From contig JAKPDL010000052.1 of NCBI GenBank assembly GCA_029552825.1, positions 1 through 58,816 of the forward strand: DNA of 58,816 nt. The letters are read 5' to 3'. This DNA is from Bacteroidota bacterium (GTDB taxonomy: Bacteria > Bacteroidota > Bacteroidia > Bacteroidales > VadinHA17). Each line of letters starts with the position of its first letter. Position 1 is the first letter of the stretch. The position numbers were made by a program, and so were the translations under genes. Under the pieces are notes generated by a model, which did not search any database, was not told the DNA's origin, and was given only the letters and a program-made list of their open reading frames with translations. Below are positions 52,022 through 58,816 of this stretch, piece by piece.

Positions 52022-53281
52022 ATGAAAAATAACAGGATTTTAAAAATTCTTGCGCCTCTCGCTGTTATAATGATAATTATTGCAGTAATAGGTAAGAAAC
52101 AGGGATGGTTCGGGAAGGCTCTAAGAGTTAAAGTTGCTGTCGAAGAAGCGGCAATAAGGTCAATTACTGAGATAATAACTGCAAATGGGAAGATTCAGCC
52201 GGAAAAGGAAGTCAAGATTACACCGGATGTTTCGGGGGAAATAGTTGAGCTTAAAGTAAAGGAAGGCGACAGGGTTGAAAAAGGGCAGCTTTTATGCAGG
52301 ATTAAGCCTGATACTTATATTTCACAACGTGATCGTTCGCTGGCTGCCATAAGTTCGGCAAGGGCAAGGCTATCGCAGGCCGAAGCACAATTTATTCAGG
52401 CTGAACTGGCTTACAAAAGGAACAAACAGCTGTACGATGAAAAGACTATATCTCAGTCGGAGTTTGAGCAGGCCGAAGCAGCATACAAGGTTGCAAAGGC
52501 AGAAGTAGAAGCAGCAAAATTTTCTGTATCAAGTGCCGAGGCTTCTCTTAAAGAAGCAGAAGAGAATCTTATTAAAACATCTATTTATGCTCCTATTTCA
52601 GGTACTGTTTCAATGCTACTGGTAGAACTTGGCGAAAGGGTTGTCGGAACCAGTATGATGACAGGTACAGAAATGATGAGGATCGCAGACCTATCTAGAA
52701 TGGAAGCAAGAGTTGAGGTAAATGAAAATGATATTACAAGGGTTAAGGTGGGAGATACAGCTATTGTAAGTATTGATGCATATCTCGATGAGAAATTTAA
52801 AGGAGTAGTTACTGCTGTAGCAAATTCTGCCAAAACAACAGGCATTTCAGCTGATCAGGTTACAAATTTTGATGTAAGAGTATTTATACTTCCCGAATCC
52901 TATCAGCATCTTGTAAGTGCTGAGAGACCCCATCCATTAAGACCAGGGATGTCTGCAACAGTAGATATAAGAACAATTACAAGAGGTTCTGTTGTTGCCG
53001 TACCCATACAGGCGGTTACAACACGTATCGATACAACCATTCTTCAAATTTCACCAGAAAAGAAAGATATCAGAACCCTGGTTTTCCTCACAGATGGCAC
53101 ATATGCACTTGCCAGAGATGTCAGAACCGGGATTCAGGATAATAATTACATTGAAATCATTTCAGGAGTAAGTGCAGGTGACAGAGTTATTATTGCCCCA
53201 TTCAGTGCAATCAGTAAAAAGCTTTCTGATAGTACTCTGGTAGAAATTGTAAAAAAGGAAGATCTGTATAATGTAAAATGA
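52022..53281 (+). CDS. Membrane-fusion protein (HlyD/MacA-type periplasmic adaptor)
   Basis: This 419-residue adaptor has one N-terminal membrane anchor (~8-25). A biotinyl-lipoyl-like domain (ITPDVSGEIVELKVKEGDRV, ~70-92) follows. Then come a long alpha-hairpin (~100-175, with SQSEFEQAEAAYKVAKAEVE), a second lipoyl half (APISGTVSMLLVELGERVVG) and C-terminal beta domains. It bridges an inner-membrane pump to the TolC channel encoded just upstream. MacA-type is more likely than RND-type, given the hairpin length, but the pump is not in the window. Co-transcribed with tolC. Confidence 0.89.
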   Translation: MKNNRILKILAPLAVIMIIIAVIGKKQGWFGKALRVKVAVEEAAIRSITEIITANGKIQPEKEVKITPDVSGEIVELKVKEGDRVEKGQLLCRIKPDTYISQRDRSLAAISSARARLSQAEAQFIQAELAYKRNKQLYDEKTISQSEFEQAEAAYKVAKAEVEAAKFSVSSAEASLKEAEENLIKTSIYAPISGTVSMLLVELGERVVGTSMMTGTEMMRIADLSRMEARVEVNENDITRVKVGDTAIVSIDAYLDEKFKGVVTAVANSAKTTGISADQVTNFDVRVFILPESYQHLVSAERPHPLRPGMSATVDIRTITRGSVVAVPIQAVTTRIDTTILQISPEKKDIRTLVFLTDGTYALARDVRTGIQDNNYIEIISGVSAGDRVIIAPFSAISKKLSDSTLVEIVKKEDLYNVK

Positions 53282-53312
53282 ATAACCTTTTAATGAGATT
53301 TCAAATTTCAAA

Positions 53313-54011
53313 ATGATTTTGTGTATTGAAACAGCTACCAACGTCTGTTCAGTGGCACTTTGTGATGAAAACAGAGTAGTTTCTCTCCGTGAGCAGAAAG
53401 ACGGAAAGGCTCATTCTTCTCTTCTTACTGTTTATATAAAAGAAATTCTTGATGGACAGAAAATTTGCGCACGGGACCTTCAGGCTGTTGCCGTGAGTAA
53501 AGGACCCGGTTCGTTTACCGGTCTGCGTATTGGTGTTTCCGTTGCAAAAGGCATAGCATATGGAACTGGAATACCTTTGATTGGGATAGACACTCTTACT
53601 TCCTTGTTTCATGGTGTACTTCCAATAGCCAGAGAGAAAAACCTGATTAATGAACATACTCTTTTCTGTCCTATGATTGAGGCAAAAAGAATGGAGGTAT
53701 TTTATTGTATTTTTAATTCTGCAGGGGAAAGAATAAAAGATATTTGTACAGAAACAATTACAGATAGAACTTTCATAAATATAACAGGTGGCGAAACCAT
53801 GGTGTTTTTCGGAGATGGCGCTGATAAATGTTCGCATTTTTTTACACATGAACGGCAAATTTATATCAGTAATATTACTGCTTCGGCATCATTTATGCAT
53901 ATACCGGCAATGGAAGCTTTAAAAGAGAGAAGATTTGAGAATACAGCTTATTTTGAACCATTTTATTTAAAAGATTTTATTACCACAAAACCCAAAAGAA
54001 AAGTTATATAA
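53313..54011 (+). CDS. tsaB: tRNA threonylcarbamoyladenosine biosynthesis protein TsaB
   Basis: This 232-residue ASKHA-fold protein starts ILCIETATNVCSVALCDENR and has the AHSSLLTVYIKEIL, VSKGPGSFTGLRIGVSVAKG and GIDTLTSLFHG motifs of TsaB. With TsaC, TsaD and TsaE it makes the t6A modification at position 37 of tRNAs that read ANN codons. TsaB is a scaffold partner of TsaD and is catalytically inactive itself. It follows the efflux pair by 31 bases and may share its transcript; a DUF3108 gene follows. Confidence 0.92.
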   Translation: MILCIETATNVCSVALCDENRVVSLREQKDGKAHSSLLTVYIKEILDGQKICARDLQAVAVSKGPGSFTGLRIGVSVAKGIAYGTGIPLIGIDTLTSLFHGVLPIAREKNLINEHTLFCPMIEAKRMEVFYCIFNSAGERIKDICTETITDRTFINITGGETMVFFGDGADKCSHFFTHERQIYISNITASASFMHIPAMEALKERRFENTAYFEPFYLKDFITTKPKRKVI

Positions 54012-54037
54012 AACAGCAAGAGAGATAGTTAAAGGAA

Positions 54038-54817
54038 ATGAAGAGTAATGTATTGATATTATTTGTCTTAATGCTGACAGTTTTTTCTCTCTCAGGCCAG
54101 GATTCTCCTTACAAAGCAGGGGAACAGGTTACATATATTATACATTATGGACCTATAAATGGTGGAATGGCAACAATGACCCTGACTAAAGAGGAATACG
54201 AGGGTAAAGAAGTATTGCATTCATATTTATTAGGTTATACGACCGGTGTGGCTGATGCTGTTTTTAAAGTAAGAGATATCTATGAGAGCTATTTTTCTCC
54301 CGAAACTGGTTTGCCTTATAAGTCAGTAAGGAATATTCAGGAAGGAAGGTATAGAAAATACAATGTGGTGATTTTTGACCACGAAACAAGATCTGATTCA
54401 ACAATTCTTTTGAGTGATTTAACCGGGAAACATGTAACCCAAAAAGGGATTCACGATATACTATCCTGTTTTTATTATTTCAGAAAGAACTATCTGGCAA
54501 AGAATTACCCTTTCAAAAAGGGTGAGGCTATTACTATAAACACATGGTTTGCAGACGAATTTTACCCAATAATTCTGAGATTTAAAGGAGTGGAGGAAGT
54601 AAGAACAAGAATGGGGAAGATCAAATGCTACAAATTCAATCCGGTAACCGAAGTGGGCAGATTGTTTAAGACAAATGAAGATGTTTCAATCTGGTTTTCT
54701 GCTGATAAAAATTGTTTACCTGTTAAAATACGATTTGATATATTTGTAGGTGCATTTACAGCAGAAATAAATAGTTTTGAAAATCTTATTGAACCATTGC
54801 AATTCATTAACAGATAA
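54038..54817 (+). CDS. DUF3108 domain protein (exported)
   Basis: This 259-residue protein has a signal peptide (1-20, ending LSGQ) followed by a DUF3108-type beta-rich domain. [22 protein letters not shown] is at the start, and [10 protein letters not shown] and [18 protein letters not shown] are near the end. DUF3108 proteins are periplasmic; their biochemical role is not established. It lies between tsaB and efp with small gaps (26 bases on each side), so it belongs to the same probable operon. Confidence 0.87.
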   Translation: MKSNVLILFVLMLTVFSLSGQDSPYKAGEQVTYIIHYGPINGGMATMTLTKEEYEGKEVLHSYLLGYTTGVADAVFKVRDIYESYFSPETGLPYKSVRNIQEGRYRKYNVVIFDHETRSDSTILLSDLTGKHVTQKGIHDILSCFYYFRKNYLAKNYPFKKGEAITINTWFADEFYPIILRFKGVEEVRTRMGKIKCYKFNPVTEVGRLFKTNEDVSIWFSADKNCLPVKIRFDIFVGAFTAEINSFENLIEPLQFINR

Positions 54818-54843
54818 TAAAATATAAAAGAAGAGAAGTTTTT

Positions 54844-55410
54844 ATGGCTACTACAGCGGATTTCAGAAATGGTCTTGTAATAGAGTTTAACAACGACCTT
54901 TACACTATTGTACAGTTTCAGCATGTAAAACCGGGAAAAGGACCTGCTTTTGTTAGGACGAAGCTAAAAAATATAAGAACCGGCAGGGTGATTGATAATA
55001 CTTTTACTGCAGGTGTGAAGATTAATGTAACCAGAGTCGAGCGTCGTCCTTACCAGTATCTGTATAAAGATGAAGACTATTACTATTTCATGCATTCTGA
55101 AACATTTGAGCAGGTGCATGTCCCGGAACATATGATTGAGCAGCACGAATTTCTGAAAGAAGGACAGAATGTGGAAATTGTGGTACATGCTGATACAGAA
55201 AACATATTATCAGTTGAACTTCCTCCTTTTGTAGTACTGGAGGTTACCTATACGGAACCCGGGCTGAAGGGAGATACAGCCACCAATGCAATGAAGCCGG
55301 CAACAGTTGAGACAGGTGCCACAGTAATGGTTCCATTATTCATTAATACAGGCGACAAAATAAAAATTGATACACGCGACGGTTCATACGTCGAAAGAGT
55401 TAAAATCTGA
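54844..55410 (+). CDS. efp: Elongation factor P
   Basis: This 188-residue protein has the three-domain EF-P structure. Domain I has the modifiable lysine in [13 protein letters not shown] (Lys32). Domain II has [19 protein letters not shown], and the C-terminal OB domain has the EF-P signature in [20 protein letters not shown] rescues ribosomes stalled at polyproline. It is in the tsaB-DUF3108-efp-PP2C series, and the next gene begins nine bases after its stop. Length and motifs are fully standard. Confidence 0.96.
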   Translation: MATTADFRNGLVIEFNNDLYTIVQFQHVKPGKGPAFVRTKLKNIRTGRVIDNTFTAGVKINVTRVERRPYQYLYKDEDYYYFMHSETFEQVHVPEHMIEQHEFLKEGQNVEIVVHADTENILSVELPPFVVLEVTYTEPGLKGDTATNAMKPATVETGATVMVPLFINTGDKIKIDTRDGSYVERVKI

Positions 55411-55418
55411 TCCTTCAA

Positions 55419-56651
55419 ATGGAAGACAGCAGTGCTTCGAAAGAGAGGCTTAAAATCTCGAAGTTCAAGCTAAATGCATTACTCGATATAACATTGTCGA
55501 TTAATGCAAATCTACCTGTTTCAGAGCTGCTGGCCAAGTATGAATCTATCCTCAGAAATAATCTGGGTATAGGTAAAATTATGATTTTTAAATATGAAGA
55601 GAAATGGGAATGTATTCTTAATGCCGGTTTTACAGAGGAATATGAAAAATCCATAGACGTTGAAAAACAGCTTTTACCGATAAGTGAAACTGCTATTGTG
55701 ACCAATACCCCTGGATTTGAAGGGGTTGATATAATTATTCCGGTTTTTAATAATCTTGTTCCTCTTGCATATGTTTTTATTGGCGATATAGAGGAAGAGG
55801 GAGAAGGCATGAGTCCGGTTCTCAAGCACCTGAACTTTATTCAGACGATTTCAAGTATTATAATTGTTGCTATAGAAAATATCAGGCTTTTTAAGGAGAG
55901 TCTTCGTCAGGCAGCGTTGAAGAAGGAGCTTGAACTGGCATCAAAAATGCAAATGATGCTTATTCCTCAAGAAGGTAAGCTTCCATCAAAAGGTAAGATA
56001 AAAGTATGCGGATTTTATTTTCCACATTATGAAGTAGGAGGAGATTATTACGATTGTGTGAGCCTGTCGGAGAATCAAACGGGCCTTTGTATAGCTGATG
56101 TTTCGGGCAAGGGAATCTCTGCTGCTATATTAATGTCAAATTTTCAGGCAAGTTTAAGGGCACTTTTTACCAGCCAGGTTGACCTGACAGAGCTTATTAA
56201 AAAGCTTAATGGCATAGTAGTTGAAAATGCTGCAGGGGAGAAATTTATAACTTTCTTTGTTGCCAGATTTAACCATGACACGGGAATACTTGAATATATC
56301 AATGCTGCACATAATCCACCTGTATTCTATGATACGGTTACGGGTGAAATAAGGCATCTTGAAGCTTGCTGTGTTGGCATTGGAATGCTTGATGAAATAC
56401 CTTCTGTAACCAGGCGGGAAATAAAAATAATTAATCATTCAAAAATTGTCTGTTATACTGATGGACTTTCTGAACTAAAAGATGATAAGGGGAAAGATAT
56501 TGGAACTTCGATGATAATCAAACATATTACAAATGCCCGAACCGTCAAGGAAAACATTCAGGAAATGCTTAAAGAGCTTGGTATTCCTGAGAATAATCCT
56601 GGTCTCTTCGATGATGTTTCAATAATAGCTGCTGACCTTTTTTGCTCTTGA
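55419..56651 (+). CDS. GAF-like and PP2C/SpoIIE-type serine phosphatase
   Basis: This 410-residue soluble regulator has an N-terminal GAF-like sensor domain (~15-160) and a connecting helix with LKKELELASKMQMMLIPQ. The C-terminal SpoIIE/RsbU-type PP2C domain (~190-410) has metal-binding aspartates in GGDYYDCVSL, ADVSGKGISAA, YTDGLSEL and DDVSIIAADL. It would dephosphorylate a protein such as an anti-sigma antagonist in a partner-switching pathway. It begins nine bases after efp. No anti-sigma or antagonist gene is adjacent; the SiaC-like protein at 49567 is a conceivable but unproven substrate. Confidence 0.9.
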   Translation: MEDSSASKERLKISKFKLNALLDITLSINANLPVSELLAKYESILRNNLGIGKIMIFKYEEKWECILNAGFTEEYEKSIDVEKQLLPISETAIVTNTPGFEGVDIIIPVFNNLVPLAYVFIGDIEEEGEGMSPVLKHLNFIQTISSIIIVAIENIRLFKESLRQAALKKELELASKMQMMLIPQEGKLPSKGKIKVCGFYFPHYEVGGDYYDCVSLSENQTGLCIADVSGKGISAAILMSNFQASLRALFTSQVDLTELIKKLNGIVVENAAGEKFITFFVARFNHDTGILEYINAAHNPPVFYDTVTGEIRHLEACCVGIGMLDEIPSVTRREIKIINHSKIVCYTDGLSELKDDKGKDIGTSMIIKHITNARTVKENIQEMLKELGIPENNPGLFDDVSIIAADLFCS

Positions 56652-56678
56652 GATAAAAAAGAAGTTTACTGAAATCCT

Positions 56679-57971
56679 TCAGACAGCACGAATAATATAA
56701 TAGTTTTTTCTGCCCTTCTGCACAAGGAGATATTTGCCGTTAAGTAGAAATTCTGTATTTATTTTCATTTCTACATCATTAACTTTTTCTTTGTTAATGC
56801 TTACACCTCCTCCCTGTGCCAGCCGGCGCAGCTCACCCTTTGAAGAGAAAACCTGCGAATGGACAGTGCATAATTCCAGTAGGGATATCCCTTCGCAGAA
56901 TAGATTTTTATTTACTTCAAAGACTGGTACACCTTCAAATACTGTAAGGAAGGTCTTTTCGTCCATTTTTTTCAGCGATTCGGTTGTTCCCCTGCCAAAG
57001 AGAATTTGCGATGCCTCAACAGCAGAGTTGTAGTCTTCGCGCGAATGTACCATCACAGTAACCTCTTCAGCCAGTCGTTTCTGTAGCAGTCGTTCCTCGG
57101 GCTTCTGGTTATGTTCGGAAATAAGGTTTTCAATAGTTTCCCTGTCGAGAGTGGTGAAGATCTTAATATATCTGGCAGCATCCTCGTCCGAAACATTGAG
57201 CCAGAACTGGTAGAACTGGTATGGAGATGTTTTTTCCCTGTCGAGCCATACATTTCCGGCTTCGGTTTTACCGAATTTTGTGCCGTCTGATTTTGTTATA
57301 AGAGGACAGGTCAGAGCATATGCTTCGCCGCCTGTTTTTCTTCTTATAAGTTCAGTGCCTGTAACAATGTTTCCCCACTGGTCTGATCCCCCCATCTGAA
57401 GTTTGCAGTTATATGTTTTGTACAGGTGTAGAAAATCTGTCCCCTGAACGAGCTGGTATGAGAATTCGGTAAAAGACATCCCTTCCTTTGAATCAGGGCT
57501 AAGTCGTTTTTTTACCGAGTCTTTTGACATCATGTAATTGACAGTAATGTGTTTTCCGATGTCTCTTATGAAACCAAGAAAGGAATAATCCTTCATCCAG
57601 TCGTAGTTATTTACCATTATTGCCCTGTTGGGTCTTTCGGATGTGAAATCAAGAAATTTTTCGAGCTGTTTTTTTATACATTCCTGGTTCCTGCGAAGGG
57701 TATCTTCATCGAGCAGAACCCGTTCTTCTGATTTTCCTGATGGGTCTCCTATCATTCCAGTAGCGCCTCCTATAAGGGCAATAGGTGTATGACCGGCCCT
57801 CTGGAAATGTACCAGGAGCATAACCTGAACCATATGACCAATATGAAGAGAATCAGCAGTAGGATCAAACCCGATGTATCCTGTAACTTTTTCCCTGCTG
57901 AGGAGTTCCTCTGTTCCTGGCATGATGTCGTGAATCATGCCTCTCCATCTCAGTTCTTCAACGAAATTCAT
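56679..57971 (-). CDS. tyrS: Tyrosyl-tRNA synthetase
   Basis: This 430-residue class I synthetase has the HIGH motif (His43-His46 in [11 protein letters not shown]). The KMSKS-type loop is KFGKT near residue 232, and the tyrosine-binding block [20 protein letters not shown] with GGSDQWGNI is present. The C-terminal S4 RNA-binding domain (~360-430) contains [14 protein letters not shown]. It charges tRNA-Tyr. It is convergent with the PP2C gene and followed upstream by cvpA, 36 bases away. Confidence 0.96.
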   Translation of the reverse strand: MNFVEELRWRGMIHDIMPGTEELLSREKVTGYIGFDPTADSLHIGHMVQVMLLVHFQRAGHTPIALIGGATGMIGDPSGKSEERVLLDEDTLRRNQECIKKQLEKFLDFTSERPNRAIMVNNYDWMKDYSFLGFIRDIGKHITVNYMMSKDSVKKRLSPDSKEGMSFTEFSYQLVQGTDFLHLYKTYNCKLQMGGSDQWGNIVTGTELIRRKTGGEAYALTCPLITKSDGTKFGKTEAGNVWLDREKTSPYQFYQFWLNVSDEDAARYIKIFTTLDRETIENLISEHNQKPEERLLQKRLAEEVTVMVHSREDYNSAVEASQILFGRGTTESLKKMDEKTFLTVFEGVPVFEVNKNLFCEGISLLELCTVHSQVFSSKGELRRLAQGGGVSINKEKVNDVEMKINTEFLLNGKYLLVQKGRKNYYIIRAV

Positions 57972-58007
57972 AAATCTAAGTTTCGAACCGCAAATATAGT
58001 AAATCAG

Positions 58008-58544
58008 TTACATTACTACCTCATCAGGTTTCTTTTTAAAGCGGTCAAAACTCTTCGAAAAGGCACCTTCGCCAATTATTGGAAAGAGTGCAGGTGCTAA
58101 ATCAGAAATAGGGTTGTAGAGCATTGACTGGTTTATTTTTTCTTTCGGCAGAAACGGACGATGTTCGTCAATGGTATTAAGAATTACAAATATCACACTC
58201 AGTATGAGTGTTGATTTGAAAACGCCGAAAACTAATCCCAGCAGTCTGTTTATAAAGCCCAGTGCAACAGCTTTAACAAGTTTGTCTATTAACAAACCTA
58301 TAAAATGAATAGCTATAACTACAATTAAAAAAGTGAGTATAAAGGCTATTATTCCTGTATATTTTCCCGTCATGTCGAAATAATCGTAGAGTTTTGCTGC
58401 TGTGAAACTTGAAAATCTTATTGCAACCCATATTCCTAGAATTAATGCAGCAAGAGAAGCAAGTTCCTTAATAAAACCATCAATGAATCCTTTTATTGCC
58501 GCAATGCCTAATATTATTAAGATCAGTATGTCGATAAAATTCAT
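58008..58544 (-). CDS. CvpA-family membrane protein
   Basis: This 178-residue integral membrane protein has four predicted helices (~2-20, 26-48, 62-88, 104-125) and the family's early motif IDILILIILGIAAIKGFIDG. CvpA-family proteins are linked to colicin V secretion or peptidoglycan-associated membrane function; the exact role is unknown. It precedes tyrS on the minus strand and may be co-transcribed with it. The intergenic region beyond its start faces a divergent partial gene. Confidence 0.87.
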   Translation of the reverse strand: MNFIDILILIILGIAAIKGFIDGFIKELASLAALILGIWVAIRFSSFTAAKLYDYFDMTGKYTGIIAFILTFLIVVIAIHFIGLLIDKLVKAVALGFINRLLGLVFGVFKSTLILSVIFVILNTIDEHRPFLPKEKINQSMLYNPISDLAPALFPIIGEGAFSKSFDRFKKKPDEVVM

Positions 58545-58713
58545 AGCTTATTGTTCAAAAAGGTGAAAGTATAAAAGATTGCAAGATTTTCAAAACTCTT
58601 GAAAAAAGAAATATTTCATAATAAATAATGGTCTGACTGAATTTCTTACATAAGGATTCATATTGATTTTTATTTATTTGATTATGTAACATTGTTTCTG
58701 TAAAATTAAAAAA

Positions 58714-58774
58714 GCCACGGCTGAAAAAAATAATTATAATAGTGATAAACTTTAAAAATTTTATCAGCCATGGC
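58714..58774 (+). other. Inverted repeat enclosing the start codon of the right-edge gene
   Basis: GCCACGGCTGA (58714-58724) and TCAGCCATGGC (58764-58774) are complementary except for one pair. In the plus-strand transcript the second arm contains the ATG of the partial gene, so folding could hide the start codon. The loop is 39 bases. Confidence 0.4.
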
Positions 58775-58816
58775 AAGAAAAACGAATAAAATTACAAAAG
58801 ATTTTTCACAAGAGCT
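58770..58816 (+). CDS. Start of an unidentified gene (runs off right edge)
   Basis: An ATG at 58770 opens a frame encoding MARKTNKITKDFSQE before the sequence ends. The basic, polar start fits a cytoplasmic protein, possibly with a long charged head. It is too short to assign a family. It is divergent from cvpA and follows a 225-base region in which I see only an inverted repeat around this start codon. Confidence 0.5.
   Translation, partial: MARKTNKITKDFSQE

Noticed and set aside
58555-58776. A 73-codon minus-strand frame upstream of cvpA.
   Set aside because: It overlaps the start of the right-edge gene and an inverted repeat, and its translation is Phe/Ile-rich without a domain.

Overview
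The window is a chromosomal segment from a member of the Bacteroidota, most likely the order Bacteroidales. The evidence is a SusC/SusD pair, a C-terminal type IX secretion (T9SS) sorting domain on an amylase, lipoproteins of Bacteroidota style, AT-rich intergenic DNA with TAnnTTTG-type -7 boxes, and few Shine-Dalgarno sequences. No insertion sequence, phage, CRISPR array or rRNA is visible.

Layout. Positions 1-2216 (minus) hold a truncated probable anti-sigma gene, an ECF sigma factor, and a protein with three ~72-residue repeats in front of a GH16-like domain that lacks the catalytic motif. Positions 2535-4984 hold a TAT-exported Gfo/Idh/MocA oxidoreductase, a PfkB kinase and tRNA-Asn. Positions 4946-24000 form an alpha-glucan (starch/maltodextrin) utilisation locus. 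A LacI regulator is divergent from susC-susD-susE-GH53-GH13, and this meets a converging operon of MFS transporter, pgmB, GH65 and two GH13 genes. Near-identical LacI-type operators lie in both divergent control regions, so one regulator probably governs both arms. In the inferred scheme the T9SS amylase and SusCDE capture and import glucan, the lipoprotein GH13 enzymes trim it, the MFS protein imports maltose, GH65 phosphorolyses it, and beta-phosphoglucomutase yields glucose 6-phosphate. The GH53 endo-galactanase does not fit this scheme.

Positions 24133-28120 hold a FucP-like sugar transporter overlapping a GT4 glycosyltransferase, a YceI protein and an SDR. The SDR ends an unusual minus-strand operon (33829 to 27341) of GH95 fucosidase-like enzyme, OYE/4Fe-4S flavoenzyme, NadB/fumarate-reductase-like flavoprotein and SDR. 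This is the best candidate here for an undescribed pathway. Positions 33909-41305 carry two copies of an uncharacterised outer-membrane-like family on either side of rhomboid, Gfo/Idh and a PspC-PadR-PspC operon.

Positions 41504-58816 are mostly housekeeping or membrane genes: a DhaL-DegV fusion, DUF1295, an APC permease, a DedA/ATP-grasp pair, a small coiled-coil membrane protein, a lipocalin-like lipoprotein, tRNA-Gln, CysQ, a SiaC-like protein, a ribbon-helix-helix protein, TolC plus membrane-fusion protein, TsaB, DUF3108, EF-P, a GAF-PP2C phosphatase, TyrS and CvpA. The start of one more gene runs off the right edge. Functions rest on motif reading only; no database search was possible.
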